NCBI RefSeq assembly: GCF_009451885.1
Contig: NZ_WIAO01000028.1
Span: 1 to 64,000 of the forward strand
Origin: Glycomyces albidus
GTDB lineage: Bacteria; Actinomycetota; Actinomycetes; Mycobacteriales; Micromonosporaceae
Direction of reading: 5' to 3'
DNA length: 64,000 nucleotides
The notes beneath the pieces are model-generated. The model was given only the letters and a program-made list of their open reading frames with translations. It did no database searches and was not told where the DNA came from. Positions 8,017 to 17,507 of the stretch are shown here, one piece after another; position 1 is the stretch's first letter; each line of letters begins with the position of its first letter. The translations under genes and the position numbers were made by a program.

Positions 8017-10743
8017 ATGGTTAACGCCGACGTGCCTTACGCCGACGACCGCTCCCCGGCCGAACGCCACGCCGCCGCCCAGGCGCGACGGCAATGGCCG
8101 CAGCTGGCGGCATTCGCGGGGGACTACCCGTTCGAGCTCGACGACTTCCAGGTCGAGGCGTGCCGCATCCTCGAATCCGGTCACGGGGTGCTCGTGTGCG
8201 CCCCCACCGGGGCCGGGAAGACCGTGGTGGGCGAGTTCGCCGTGCACCTGGCGCTGGCCGAAGGCGCGAAATGCTTCTACACGACGCCGATCAAGGCGCT
8301 GTCGAACCAGAAGTTCAACGACCTGGCCGACACGCACGGCGCCGAGAACGTGGGCCTGCTGACCGGTGACACGGTCGTGAACGGCGAGGCCCCGATCGTG
8401 GTCATGACGACTGAGGTCCTGCGGAACATGATCTATGCGGGCTCGTCCACCCTCCACGGGCTCCGGTACGTGGTCATGGACGAGGTGCACTACCTCGCCG
8501 ACCGGTTCCGCGGCGCCGTCTGGGAGGAGATCATCATCGAGCTCCCGCAGGAGGTGCGGGTCGTCTCGCTGTCGGCGACGGTCTCCAACGCCGAGGAGTT
8601 CGGCGACTGGCTCAAGAGCGTGCGCGGCTCGACCGAGGTCGTGGTCTCCGAGACCCGCCCGGTCCCGCTGTGGCAGCACATGATGATCGGCGGCGCCCTG
8701 CTCGACCTGTTCGAGCCCGACGGCGACTTCGTCTCGAAGGAGCTGCTCAAGAAGGACGCCCGGATGCGCGAGCGCGGCGAGCGCGCCGGCGGCGGCCGCC
8801 GCCGCGGGCGGCCCCATGTGGACCGGGGCCGCGTCGTCTCCCGCCTCGACCAGGCGGCGCTGCTCCCGGCGATCTACTTCATCTTCTCGCGCGCCGGCTG
8901 CGACGCGGCCGTCGACGAGTGCGTGCGCGCCGGCCTGCGGCTCACCGACGGGCGCGAACGCGACGAGATCGTCGACTACGCGACCGCGTCGGTCTCCCAC
9001 ATCGACCCCGCCGACCTCGACGCGGTCGGCTTCGACCGGTGGCTCGCCGGGCTCGCGGCCGGCATCGCCGCCCACCACGCGGGGCTGCTGCCGGTGTTCA
9101 AGGAGGTCGTCGAGAAGCTCTTCGAGCGCGGCCTGCTCAAGGCCGTGTTCGCGACCGAGACGCTCGCGCTGGGCATCAACATGCCCGCGCGGTCGGTGGT
9201 CCTGGAGCGGCTCATCAAGTACGACGGCTCCGACCACGTCATGCTCACCCCGGGCCAGTACACGCAGCTCACCGGCCGCGCGGGCCGGCGCGGCATCGAC
9301 GTCGAGGGCCACGCGGTCACCGTCTGGGCAGAGGACGTGCGCCCCAAGGAGCTCGCGGGCCTCGCCTCCAAGCGCACCTACCCGCTGAACTCGTCGTTCG
9401 CGCCGTCCTACAACATGGCCGTGAACCTCATCGGCGCCGCCGGCGTCGAGCGCGCCCAGGAGGTGCTGGCCTCCTCGTTCGCGCAGTTCCAGTCCGACTC
9501 CGAGGCCGTCCACATCGCCGAGCAGGCCCGGGCCCTGGGCCGGCGCGCCGCCGAGGCCGCCAAGGGCGCCGAGTGCCACAAGGGCGACTTCCTCGCCTAC
9601 TACGAACTGACGCACCAGCTCTCGCAGGCCGAGCGCGCGAACCAGAAGCGCCGCAAGGGCGCACTGCGCGACGAGGCCCGCACCAACCTCGAGGAGCTCC
9701 GCCCCGGCGACGTCATCTGGATCTCCCGCGGCAAGCGCACCGGCTGGGCGGTGTTCCTGCGGCCCACGGGCGGCTCGCGCCACCACGACCCGCGCTGGTC
9801 GGTGCTCACCGCCGACGGTTGGGCCGGGACCCTGGAGACCTCGGCGTTCGACGGCGGCCTCGAGGTCGTCACGAAGCTGCGCATGCCCAAGCGCTTCGAC
9901 CGCCGCGACCCCAAGGCCCGCGCCGACCTGGCCTCGAGCCTGCGCGAGGCCACTCGGGACCGGTCGCGTCCGACCCGCCGCGGCGGCGCGGCCGAGACCC
10001 CCGAGATCGCTCGGCTGCGCGAGGAGGTCAAGGGCCACCCGTGCCGCACCTGCCCCGATGCCGGTCAGCACACCGTCCACGCGTCCCGCTGGTCGCGTCT
10101 CAAACGCGAGGAAGAGGCGCTGCGGCGCCGGTCCGAGCGCCGCGAGCACTCGCTGGCCCGCCAGTTCACGGCCGTGCGCGAAGTCCTCACCGAGTTCGGA
10201 TACCTCGAAGGCGAGACCGTCACCGAGGCCGGGCGGCTGCTGCGGAACCTGTTCGTGGAGACCGACCTGCTCGTGGCCCAGTGCCTGCGCGACGGCATCT
10301 GGGAGGGCCTCGACCCCGCGTCGCTGGCGGCGACCGCGTCCACGGTGATCTACGAGTCCCGCTTCGAGGAGGACGAGTTCTTCGTGGCCGTCCCCGGCCC
10401 GATCACCGAGCACGTCGCCAAGGTGCAGCGGCGCTGGGAGGCCATCCGGCGGGCCGAGAACCAGCGCGGCCTCTCGCTGATTTCGCGGCCGCAGCTCGGC
10501 CTGGCCTGGCCGATCTACCGGTGGACCAAGGGCGAGGAGCTGTCCAAGGCCCTCGCCGCGGCCGACGGCCCGTGGCCGATGCCCGGCGGCGACTTCGTCC
10601 GCTGGGCCCGCCGCACCGCCGACCTGCTGCACCAGATGGGCACGGCCGCCAGGTTCATCGGCACCGAGTCCTCGAACAAGCTCGCCGATGCGGCCTTCGA
10701 CGCGGTGGACTCGATCCGCCGCGGCGTCGTCGCCGACGTCTGA
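8017..10743 (+). CDS. helY: DEAD/DEAH-box RNA helicase, HelY/Ski2-like
   Basis: A 908-residue superfamily-2 helicase of the actinobacterial HelY (Dob10/Ski2-like) group. It has Walker A APTGAGKT (residues 62-69), motif Ia TPIKALSNQKF, Walker B DEVHYLAD, motif III SAT, and motif VI QLTGRAGRRGID. A long C-terminal region contains a HPCRTCPDAGQH segment (near 675) and the DSHCT domain at the end. The family remodels structured RNA or RNA-protein complexes in the cytosol, and the exact substrate is unknown. Its place just beyond tatC is the same as in mycobacteria. Confidence 0.93.
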   Translation: MVNADVPYADDRSPAERHAAAQARRQWPQLAAFAGDYPFELDDFQVEACRILESGHGVLVCAPTGAGKTVVGEFAVHLALAEGAKCFYTTPIKALSNQKFNDLADTHGAENVGLLTGDTVVNGEAPIVVMTTEVLRNMIYAGSSTLHGLRYVVMDEVHYLADRFRGAVWEEIIIELPQEVRVVSLSATVSNAEEFGDWLKSVRGSTEVVVSETRPVPLWQHMMIGGALLDLFEPDGDFVSKELLKKDARMRERGERAGGGRRRGRPHVDRGRVVSRLDQAALLPAIYFIFSRAGCDAAVDECVRAGLRLTDGRERDEIVDYATASVSHIDPADLDAVGFDRWLAGLAAGIAAHHAGLLPVFKEVVEKLFERGLLKAVFATETLALGINMPARSVVLERLIKYDGSDHVMLTPGQYTQLTGRAGRRGIDVEGHAVTVWAEDVRPKELAGLASKRTYPLNSSFAPSYNMAVNLIGAAGVERAQEVLASSFAQFQSDSEAVHIAEQARALGRRAAEAAKGAECHKGDFLAYYELTHQLSQAERANQKRRKGALRDEARTNLEELRPGDVIWISRGKRTGWAVFLRPTGGSRHHDPRWSVLTADGWAGTLETSAFDGGLEVVTKLRMPKRFDRRDPKARADLASSLREATRDRSRPTRRGGAAETPEIARLREEVKGHPCRTCPDAGQHTVHASRWSRLKREEEALRRRSERREHSLARQFTAVREVLTEFGYLEGETVTEAGRLLRNLFVETDLLVAQCLRDGIWEGLDPASLAATASTVIYESRFEEDEFFVAVPGPITEHVAKVQRRWEAIRRAENQRGLSLISRPQLGLAWPIYRWTKGEELSKALAAADGPWPMPGGDFVRWARRTADLLHQMGTAARFIGTESSNKLADAAFDAVDSIRRGVVADV

Positions 10744-10827
10744 GCCCCGCCGGCCGACCGGGGTACGCCCGCGGCGCGCCCCCGGACAGCGCCGCTGCCG
10801 AACCGTGCCGCCCCGGAAGGAGCCCCG

Positions 10828-11205
10828 ATGCACCGCAGCCGCATCTCGACGGTCCTGATCGACACCCCCGACGCCGACGCTGCCGCCGCGTTCTGGTCGG
10901 CCGCGCTCGGCGTCGAGGCCCGCCCGGTCGAGGGCGAACCGCAGTTCACGTCCCTGCCCGGGGCCCTGCCGGGCCTGGTGACCGCGGTGCAGCGCCTCGA
11001 CGACGGCGAGCCGCGCTTCCACGTGGACATGGAGACCGACGACCTCGACGCCGAGACCGAGCGGCTCAAGGCGCTCGGGGCGGTGGAGGTCTCGCGCTGG
11101 CTCGAATGCCGGACCCTGCGGGTCCCGGGCGGCCACATCGTCTGCGTCATCCCGGTCCACTCCGACCGCGCCGAGTTCGAGGCCGCGGCGAACGTCTGGG
11201 AGTAG
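10828..11205 (+). CDS. VOC (glyoxalase-like) domain protein
   Basis: A 125-residue single-domain vicinal-oxygen-chelate protein: two beta-alpha-beta-beta-beta modules, with DADAAAAFWSAALGVEA (residues 13-29) in the first and DDLDAETERLKALGAVEV in the second. The ATG has a GGAAGGAG ribosome site. It probably binds a small molecule or resists one as a dimer; metal ligands are not clear enough to name an activity. It converges on the ATPase gene. Confidence 0.8.
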   Translation: MHRSRISTVLIDTPDADAAAAFWSAALGVEARPVEGEPQFTSLPGALPGLVTAVQRLDDGEPRFHVDMETDDLDAETERLKALGAVEVSRWLECRTLRVPGGHIVCVIPVHSDRAEFEAAANVWE

Positions 11206-11211
11206 GCGCCC

Positions 11212-11955
11212 TCAGCGGTCGCCGCCGGCGAGCAGGTGGTGCAGGAACCGCTGCGGGTCGTCGAGGAAGTCGCGGGTGAGCCGCACGGGGCCGGCCTCGT
11301 CGTACCCGACCGGCGCGACCCCGTCGGCGCCGGTCTCGTAGCGCAGCGCTCCCGGGCAGGCGAGCAGGATCGGCGAGTGGGTCGCGACGATGAACTGGGC
11401 GCCCGAGGCGGCGAGGTCGGCGATGACGGCGAGCAGCGCGAGGCAGCCGTGGACGGACAGGGCCGACTCGGGCTCGTCGAGCAGGTACAGCCCGCCGGGG
11501 CGGAACCGGTGGGTCGCCAGATCGAGGAAGCCTTCGCCGTGCGAGCGCTCGTGCGCCGAGACGCCGCCGTAGGCGTCCAGCGGCCCGCCGAGGCGTTCGA
11601 CCTCGGTGGCCACGTTGAAGTAGGTCTCGGCGCGCAGGAAGAACGAGTCCACCGGGCGCGGCCCGGCCCGGCGCACGACGACCAGGTGCTCGGCGAGCGG
11701 CGTGGCCGTCTCGCGGGTGGCGAACCGGAAGTTCCGCGAGCCGCCTTCGACGTTGATGCCGAGTTCGGCCGCGAGCGCCTCGACGATCGTGGACTTGCCG
11801 GTGCCGTTGTCGCCGCAGAGCATGACCACCGGCGCGTCGAGGTCGAGGCCGGACTCGAGCGCGCGCACGGCCGGCAGCTCCCACGGCCAGCCGCGCTCGG
11901 GGAGCCCCTCGGCCCGCACCGCCCGCAGGAACGGCTCGGTTCGCTTGCGCGGCAT
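11212..11955 (-). CDS. AAA-type ATPase, predicted ABC-like NTPase
   Basis: A 247-residue P-loop ATPase of the AAA_15/21 type found as stand-alone predicted ATPases. It has Walker A CGDNGTGKST (residues 47-56) and Walker B LYLLDEPESALS (near 175) followed by the switch HSP (VATHSPILL). There is no membrane segment and no fused nuclease domain. It begins 4 bp after the exonuclease gene ends, so the two form a transcription unit and may act together on nucleic acids (inference from position only). Confidence 0.85.
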   Translation of the reverse strand: MPRKRTEPFLRAVRAEGLPERGWPWELPAVRALESGLDLDAPVVMLCGDNGTGKSTIVEALAAELGINVEGGSRNFRFATRETATPLAEHLVVVRRAGPRPVDSFFLRAETYFNVATEVERLGGPLDAYGGVSAHERSHGEGFLDLATHRFRPGGLYLLDEPESALSVHGCLALLAVIADLAASGAQFIVATHSPILLACPGALRYETGADGVAPVGYDEAGPVRLTRDFLDDPQRFLHHLLAGGDR

Positions 11956-11959
11956 GGGT

Positions 11960-12865
11960 TTACGCGGCGGTGGCGGCGAGCGCCTCTTGGAAGCGCTTGA
12001 GGGCCGAGGCGACGTTCCACTGCGCGGCCAGTTCCTCGACGGCCGCGGGGTCCTTCCATGCGGTCGGGAGCGTCGCGTCGACGAGGGGCACGTCTACGTC
12101 GGCGACCACCGAGGAGACCTTGACGGCGCGTTCGAGGTAGTCGCCGGCGCCGTTGACGGCGCTGCGGTGGCGGTCGGGCAGCTCGGAGGCCGGATCCGCC
12201 GCGGCGGCCCGGATGCCCGAGATGCCGCCGTAGGCGTTCACGAGCGCCACCGCGGTCTTCGCGCCGATGCCCTTGACGCCGGGCAGGCCGTCGGAGGGGT
12301 CGCCGCGCAGGACCGCGAAGTCGACGTAGTGGCCGGGGTCCACCCCGAACTTGGTGGCGACGGCCTCGCCGTCGAACAGCTCGGCCTTGGTGATGCCCTT
12401 CGCCAGGTACACCACGTGGCGGCGGCGCTCGTCGTCGACGAGCTGGAACAGGTCGCGGTCGCCGGTGACGATGAGGACCGGTTCGGCGGTGCGGGCCGCG
12501 AGGGTCGCGATCACGTCGTCGGCCTCGTACTCGGGGTGGGCCGCGGTGGCGACGCCGAGGGCCGGCAGCAGCGCCTCGATCGCGGCGACCTGGTCGTCGA
12601 GGCCCTCGGGGGTGTCCTCGGAGCCGTCCGGCAGGGCCCGCTCGGCCTTGTACGCGGGGAGCTGCTCCAGGCGCCACGCCGGCCGCCAGTTCCCTTCGAG
12701 GCAGCAGACCATCCCGGTGGGGGAGAAGCGCTTCGCCAGGACCGCGAGGCCGTCGAAGAAGCCCCGCACCGCGCCCGAGCGCCGTCCGTCCGGGGCCTTG
12801 ATCGAGGAGGGGAGCCCGTAGTAGGCGCGGTACCACAGCGAGGCGGCGTCGATGAGCATCAGCAT
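11960..12865 (-). CDS. 5'-3' exonuclease (FEN-like)
   Basis: A 301-residue FEN-family nuclease, like the N-terminal exonuclease domain of DNA polymerase I but without a polymerase. It shows the acidic metal-site residues MLIDAASL (residues 1-10), YKAERAL, EYEADDVIATLA, VTGDRDLFQLV, and the H3TH DNA-binding motif GVKGIGAKTA with the preceding RGDPSDGLPG. The ATG at 12865 is chosen; GTG codons three and four codons upstream are alternatives. It should remove 5' flaps or RNA primers in repair or Okazaki processing. Confidence 0.93.
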   Translation of the reverse strand: MLMLIDAASLWYRAYYGLPSSIKAPDGRRSGAVRGFFDGLAVLAKRFSPTGMVCCLEGNWRPAWRLEQLPAYKAERALPDGSEDTPEGLDDQVAAIEALLPALGVATAAHPEYEADDVIATLAARTAEPVLIVTGDRDLFQLVDDERRRHVVYLAKGITKAELFDGEAVATKFGVDPGHYVDFAVLRGDPSDGLPGVKGIGAKTAVALVNAYGGISGIRAAAADPASELPDRHRSAVNGAGDYLERAVKVSSVVADVDVPLVDATLPTAWKDPAAVEELAAQWNVASALKRFQEALAATAA

Positions 12866-13020
12866 GCGCACCACTCTCTCACGAGCGGACGACACTGCGG
12901 GCCGTCGCCGATTCACCCGTCCGTACTGCGAAACCTGCCACATTGCGGCCCGGTCGGCACAACTATGAGAGGGTCCGACCGGAAAGATCGGCGCATCAGC
13001 GAAATACGAGGAGCCTTCAG

Positions 13021-13806
13021 GTGAACATCAGCACCCGCCGCGCCGCGGCCGCCCTGGCCCTGATCGGGACCGGGCTCGCCGCCGCCGCTTGCACGTCCGG
13101 AGCCGAGGACGACGCCACCCTCACCGTCTGCACCAACGTCCCCTTCGAGCCCTTCGAGTTCGAACAGGACGGCGAGTACGCCGGCTTCGACATCGACCTC
13201 ATGAACCTCCTGGCCGAACGCCTCGACCAGGAGGTCGAGATTGTCGAGATCGGCTTCGAGTCGATCAGCTCCGGCGAGGCCCTCAACGCCGGCACCTGCG
13301 ACATCGCCGCCGCCGGGCTCACCATCACCGAGGAGCGCCAGGCCGCCATGGGCATGTCCCAGGCGTACTACCGCGCCGACCAGGCCCTCGTCGTGCCCTC
13401 CGGCTCCGCCGTCGCCACCCTCGACGACCTCGGCGGCCTCCAGGTCGCCGTCCAGTCCGGCTCCACCGGCGAGGCGTACGCCAACGACAACGCCGAGCAG
13501 TACGGCTACGAGGTCGTCGCCTTCGAGTCCATGGGCGACATCGCCTCCGCGCTCACCGCCGGCAGCGTCGGCGCCTCCATCGCCGACCTCGCCACCTGGC
13601 AGCAGATGGTCGAGACCGCCACCGACCTCTCGCTCGTGCAGACCATCGAGACCGCCGAGCACTACGGCTTCGCCGTCCAGAAGGACGACACCGAGCTCCT
13701 CGACGAGGTCAACGCCATGCTCGACGAGATCTTCGCGGACGGCACCTACGCCGAGCTGTACGAGAAGTGGATCGGCGAGCCGTACACCGGGGACCTCGGC
13801 CAGTAG
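13021..13806 (+). CDS. amino-acid ABC transporter substrate-binding lipoprotein
   Basis: A 261-residue exported lipoprotein of SBP family 3 (GlnH-like). Residues 1-25 form a signal peptide with lipobox AAAC (Cys 25). The mature part begins with [14 protein letters not shown] and has the [22 protein letters not shown] and [11 protein letters not shown] signatures of polar amino-acid binders. The GTG start has a GAGGAG ribosome site. It heads a three-gene importer operon and overlaps the permease by one base. The amino acid carried cannot be read from the sequence. Confidence 0.93.
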   Translation: MNISTRRAAAALALIGTGLAAAACTSGAEDDATLTVCTNVPFEPFEFEQDGEYAGFDIDLMNLLAERLDQEVEIVEIGFESISSGEALNAGTCDIAAAGLTITEERQAAMGMSQAYYRADQALVVPSGSAVATLDDLGGLQVAVQSGSTGEAYANDNAEQYGYEVVAFESMGDIASALTAGSVGASIADLATWQQMVETATDLSLVQTIETAEHYGFAVQKDDTELLDEVNAMLDEIFADGTYAELYEKWIGEPYTGDLGQ

Positions 13807-14620
13807 TGGACACCACCGCCACCGCGCCCGCCCGCCGCCGCATGACGCCCCGGCAGCGGCGCCGCCTCGCGCGCGGCATCCAGTACGCCGTCGTCATCGC
13901 CGTCGTCGCGGTCCTCGCCGCCGTCGCCGACTGGGGCCGGATCGCCGAGTCGTTCTTCCAGCTCGACATCGCCGCCGCCATGTTCCCGGCGGTGTGGACC
14001 TCGTTCTGGAACACGATCGTCTACACCGTCCTCGCGTTCGTCTTCGGCATGGTCGTCGGCGTGCCGATCGCGCTCATGCGCGTCTCCTCCTTCGCCCCCT
14101 ACCGCTGGTTCGCCACCGGATACGTCGAGGTCTTCCGCGGCCTGCCCGCGCTCCTCGTGCTCTTCCTGGTCGGCTTCGGCGTCCCCCAGGCGTTCCCGGG
14201 CATCCAGTACCCCGGCGGCGTCTACGGGCAGGTCGCCATCGGCCTGGGCCTCACCTCCTCGGCCTACATCGCCGAGAGCGTCCGCGCCGGCATCCAGGCC
14301 GTCCCCAAGGGACAGGTCGAGGCCGCCCGATCCCTCGGCATGAGCCACACCCGCACCATGATCACCGTGGTCCTCCCGCAGGCACTGCGGATCGTCGTGC
14401 CGCCGTTGACGAACGAGCTCGTCATGCTCACCAAGGACTCCTCGCTCGTGTTCGTCCTCGGCGTCACCACCGCCACCATGGAACTGTCCAAGTTCGCCCG
14501 CAACGAGCTCACCGACTCGGCCAACGCCACTCCGCTGCTCGTCGGCGGCCTGCTCTACCTGCTGCTGACGATCCCGCTCGGCCTGCTGGCCCGCCGCCTC
14601 GAGCACAAAGGAGACGCCCG

Positions 14621-14624
<4 letters not shown>
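13806..14624 (+). CDS. amino-acid ABC transporter permease
   Basis: A 272-residue HisM/GlnP-type permease. A basic N-terminal 25 residues precede the first membrane helix, and there are about five helices in all. The EAA loop is [24 protein letters not shown] (only part cited: EAARSLGM ... LPQALR), the contact with the ATPase. The GTG start overlaps the lipoprotein stop by one base, and the stop overlaps the ATPase ATG (ATGA), so the three genes are translationally coupled. Confidence 0.94.
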
Positions 14625-15388
<764 letters not shown>

Positions 15389-15401
15389 CATCATTGGAGG
15401 C

Positions 15402-16976
15402 ATGAGCCTCCTCGAGAACACCGAGCGACCGCGCCATGACACGACCCGCGAAACGACGCTGTGGCGCGGCGGGCGGATCCTGAGCCCGACCCACCCGGAC
15501 GCCACCGCCCTGCTCACCTCCGGCGACACGATCGCCTGGATCGGCGAGGACGCGGACGCGCCCGCCGCCGACCGCACCGTCGACCTCGAAGGGGCCCTGG
15601 TGACCCCGGCGTTCGTGGACTCGCACGTCCACCTCACCGGCACCGGGGCCTCGCTCACCGGCCTCCACCTCGCCGGCCTGCCCTCGGCCGCGGTCGTCCT
15701 CGACCGGGTCGCCGACTTCGCGGCCGCCCTCCCGCCCGACGCGATCGTCCTCGCCCACGGGTGGGACGAGACCGAATGGGACGACGCCGCACCGCCGACC
15801 TCCGAAGCCGTCGGCAACGCCGCCGGAGGCCGCCTGGCGTACCTCTCGCGCGCCTGTGGCCACATCGGCGTCGCCGGGCCCCGGCTCCTGGCGGAGCACC
15901 CCGAGTTCGCCGCCCTGGACGGCTACGACCCCTCCGGGCTCCTCACCCGCGCCGCCCACCGCGCCGCGCGGGCCACCGTCAACGCCGCCGTGCCCGTCTC
16001 CCAGCGCCTCGCGGCCGCCCGGGCCGGCCTCGCGCACGCCGCGAGCCTCGGCATCGCCGCGGTCGTCGAGCACTCCATCCCCAACGACGCCGACCCGCTC
16101 ACCGAAGCCGAGTTCGCCGGCCTCGTCGCCCTCGGCAAGGAACCCGGCAATCCGGCCGTGTACGGCTGGTGGGGCGAACTGCGCGCCGCCGAGAAGGCCC
16201 GCGACCTCGGCGCCCACGGCTGCGGCGGCGACCTCTCCGCCGACGGCTCCCTCGGCGCCCGCACCGCATTCCTCCGTACGCCGTACGACGACGCGGACAC
16301 GCTCGGCGCCGAATACCTCACCGCCGCCGAGATCGCCGACCACCTGCGCGAATGCCACCGCGTCGGCCTCTCCGCGGCCTTCCACGCCATCGGCGACGGC
16401 GCGATCGCCAACGTCCTCGACGGCCTCGACGCGGTCGAGCCGGAACTCGGCGTCGACGCCATCCGCCGCGCCAGGCACCGCATCGAGCACGCCGAGCTCC
16501 TCGACGCGGCGCTCATCGCCCGCATGGTCCACCACGGCGTCCACGCCTCCGTGCAGCCCGCCTTCGACGCCGCCTGGGGCGGCCCGAAGGGCATGTACGC
16601 GGCCCGGCTCGGGCGCGAGCGCGCGCTGGCGGCGAACCCGCTCTCGAAGCTCGCCGGCGTCGGCGTCCCGCTCGCCTTCGGATCGGACTCGCCGGTGACC
16701 GCACTGGACCCGTGGGGCGGCGTGAGAGCCGCCGTACGCCACTGGAACCCGGTCTCCCGCCTTCCGATGGCCGCGGCCTTCGCGGCGGCCACCAGGGGTG
16801 GCTGGAGGGCCCTGGGGATCGACGACTCCGGGTCTCTCGTCCCGAACACACGAGCCAATTTCACAGTGTGGGACCTCACCGCCGGGCGGCTCCCCGAGTT
16901 GAGTGACCCCGCCGCCCCGCAACCGGAGTGCAACCTCACGGTCGCCGCCGGGTCGCTCGTCTACTCGCGCGCGTGA
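15402..16976 (+). CDS. amidohydrolase (YtcJ-like, Amidohydro_3)
   Basis: A 524-residue TIM-barrel amidohydrolase. The metal-site motif SHVHLTG is near residue 70, the internal ARTAFLRTPYDD region follows, FHAIGDGAI holds another His ligand, and FGSDSPVTALDPW carries the catalytic Asp. The beta-sandwich built from N- and C-terminal strands (LTPAFVDSHV and NFTVWDL) is typical of the group. It starts 13 bp after the ABC ATPase with a TTGGAGGC ribosome site, so it may hydrolyse an imported N-acyl or amide-linked amino acid (inference). Confidence 0.88.
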   Translation: MSLLENTERPRHDTTRETTLWRGGRILSPTHPDATALLTSGDTIAWIGEDADAPAADRTVDLEGALVTPAFVDSHVHLTGTGASLTGLHLAGLPSAAVVLDRVADFAAALPPDAIVLAHGWDETEWDDAAPPTSEAVGNAAGGRLAYLSRACGHIGVAGPRLLAEHPEFAALDGYDPSGLLTRAAHRAARATVNAAVPVSQRLAAARAGLAHAASLGIAAVVEHSIPNDADPLTEAEFAGLVALGKEPGNPAVYGWWGELRAAEKARDLGAHGCGGDLSADGSLGARTAFLRTPYDDADTLGAEYLTAAEIADHLRECHRVGLSAAFHAIGDGAIANVLDGLDAVEPELGVDAIRRARHRIEHAELLDAALIARMVHHGVHASVQPAFDAAWGGPKGMYAARLGRERALAANPLSKLAGVGVPLAFGSDSPVTALDPWGGVRAAVRHWNPVSRLPMAAAFAAATRGGWRALGIDDSGSLVPNTRANFTVWDLTAGRLPELSDPAAPQPECNLTVAAGSLVYSRA

Positions 16977-17011
16977 CCTGGCCCTGCGCTCGCGGCGGCG
17001 CCGATGCGAGA

Positions 17012-17031
17012 AATTTTGCCGGGACAAAATT
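17012..17031. repeat. AT-rich inverted repeat
   Basis: AATTTTG at 17012-17018 and CAAAATT at 17025-17031 form a 7-bp palindrome around a 6-nt spacer. It is strikingly A+T-rich for this genome and lies just before the possible promoter of the candidate RNA. It could be an operator. Confidence 0.5.
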
Positions 17032-17040
17032 CCGACCCGG

Positions 17041-17413
17041 TTGACGCCATCGGCGCTGATTGGCTTACGGTGGTCTGGTCCTCGGCGGAAGACCTGAAAC
17101 GGTGGCCCGCCGAACGTCGGGGGCGACTCGACTTGCTTTGCTCCCACGCAGACTGGACAAGGTGGCAGCGCGGCCGCACTGCCACCGGCGGCCAGGTCCA
17201 GATCGCGGGGGTCGGCGGAGGAAGGCGGGCCGGTCGCCGGTGGTGGACCCGCGGCGGACGCCAGTGATCCCTAGACAACAACTCGTAGACGCTCAGCCAG
17301 ACGGGTGCGAGTTGGTCCGAAGATCACCAGTGAACGCGGCAGGGGACACCGGCCGTACAGGGACTGGGAGAAACCCGTGCGAGGGGCGTAGCCGGACACA
17401 GCTACGCCCCTTT
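17041..17413 (+). ncRNA. candidate structured noncoding RNA upstream of lnt
   Basis: The 531-bp gap 16977-17507 has no credible gene but has the parts of an RNA gene. TTGACG at 17041 and TACGGT at 17066 form a possible promoter, with a rather wide 19-bp spacer. An 8-bp hairpin lies at 17161-17186 (GGTGGCAG stem) and a long-range 9-bp helix at 17279-17314 (CAACTCGTA with TGCGAGTTG). A strong terminator at 17383-17410 is followed by TTT. Predicted length is about 335 nt. It does not match RNase P RNA, tmRNA, or the riboswitch cores I could recall. The gene lnt has its own -10-like TACGCT at 17427, so the RNA may be independent. Confidence 0.35.
17383..17413 (+). terminator. rho-independent terminator before lnt
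   Basis: GGGGCGTAGC (17383-17392) pairs perfectly with GCTACGCCCC (17401-17410) around an 8-nt loop and is followed by TTT. Confidence 0.7.
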
Positions 17414-17507
17414 GCCGTCGCCGCAGTACGCTAGAGCCCCACCGGTCGCGAGCACTCCTCGCGCCGGTGCGCACGCCCGGCCAGCGCATGAGCGAGGAGC
17501 GCCCCAC

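Noticed and set aside
7918-11160. Very long minus-strand open frame running from the HAD gene across helY
   Set aside because: Only its last 735 bases (the HAD gene) encode recognisable motifs. The rest is the shadow of the helicase gene.
17004-17267. Possible 87-residue gene in the gap before lnt
   Set aside because: No ribosome site, no similarity I recognise, and it crosses a perfect hairpin. The region is better explained as noncoding.
17161-17410. RNase P RNA, tmRNA or cobalamin riboswitch
   Set aside because: The conserved cores of these RNAs could not be found; only generic hairpins and a terminator are present.
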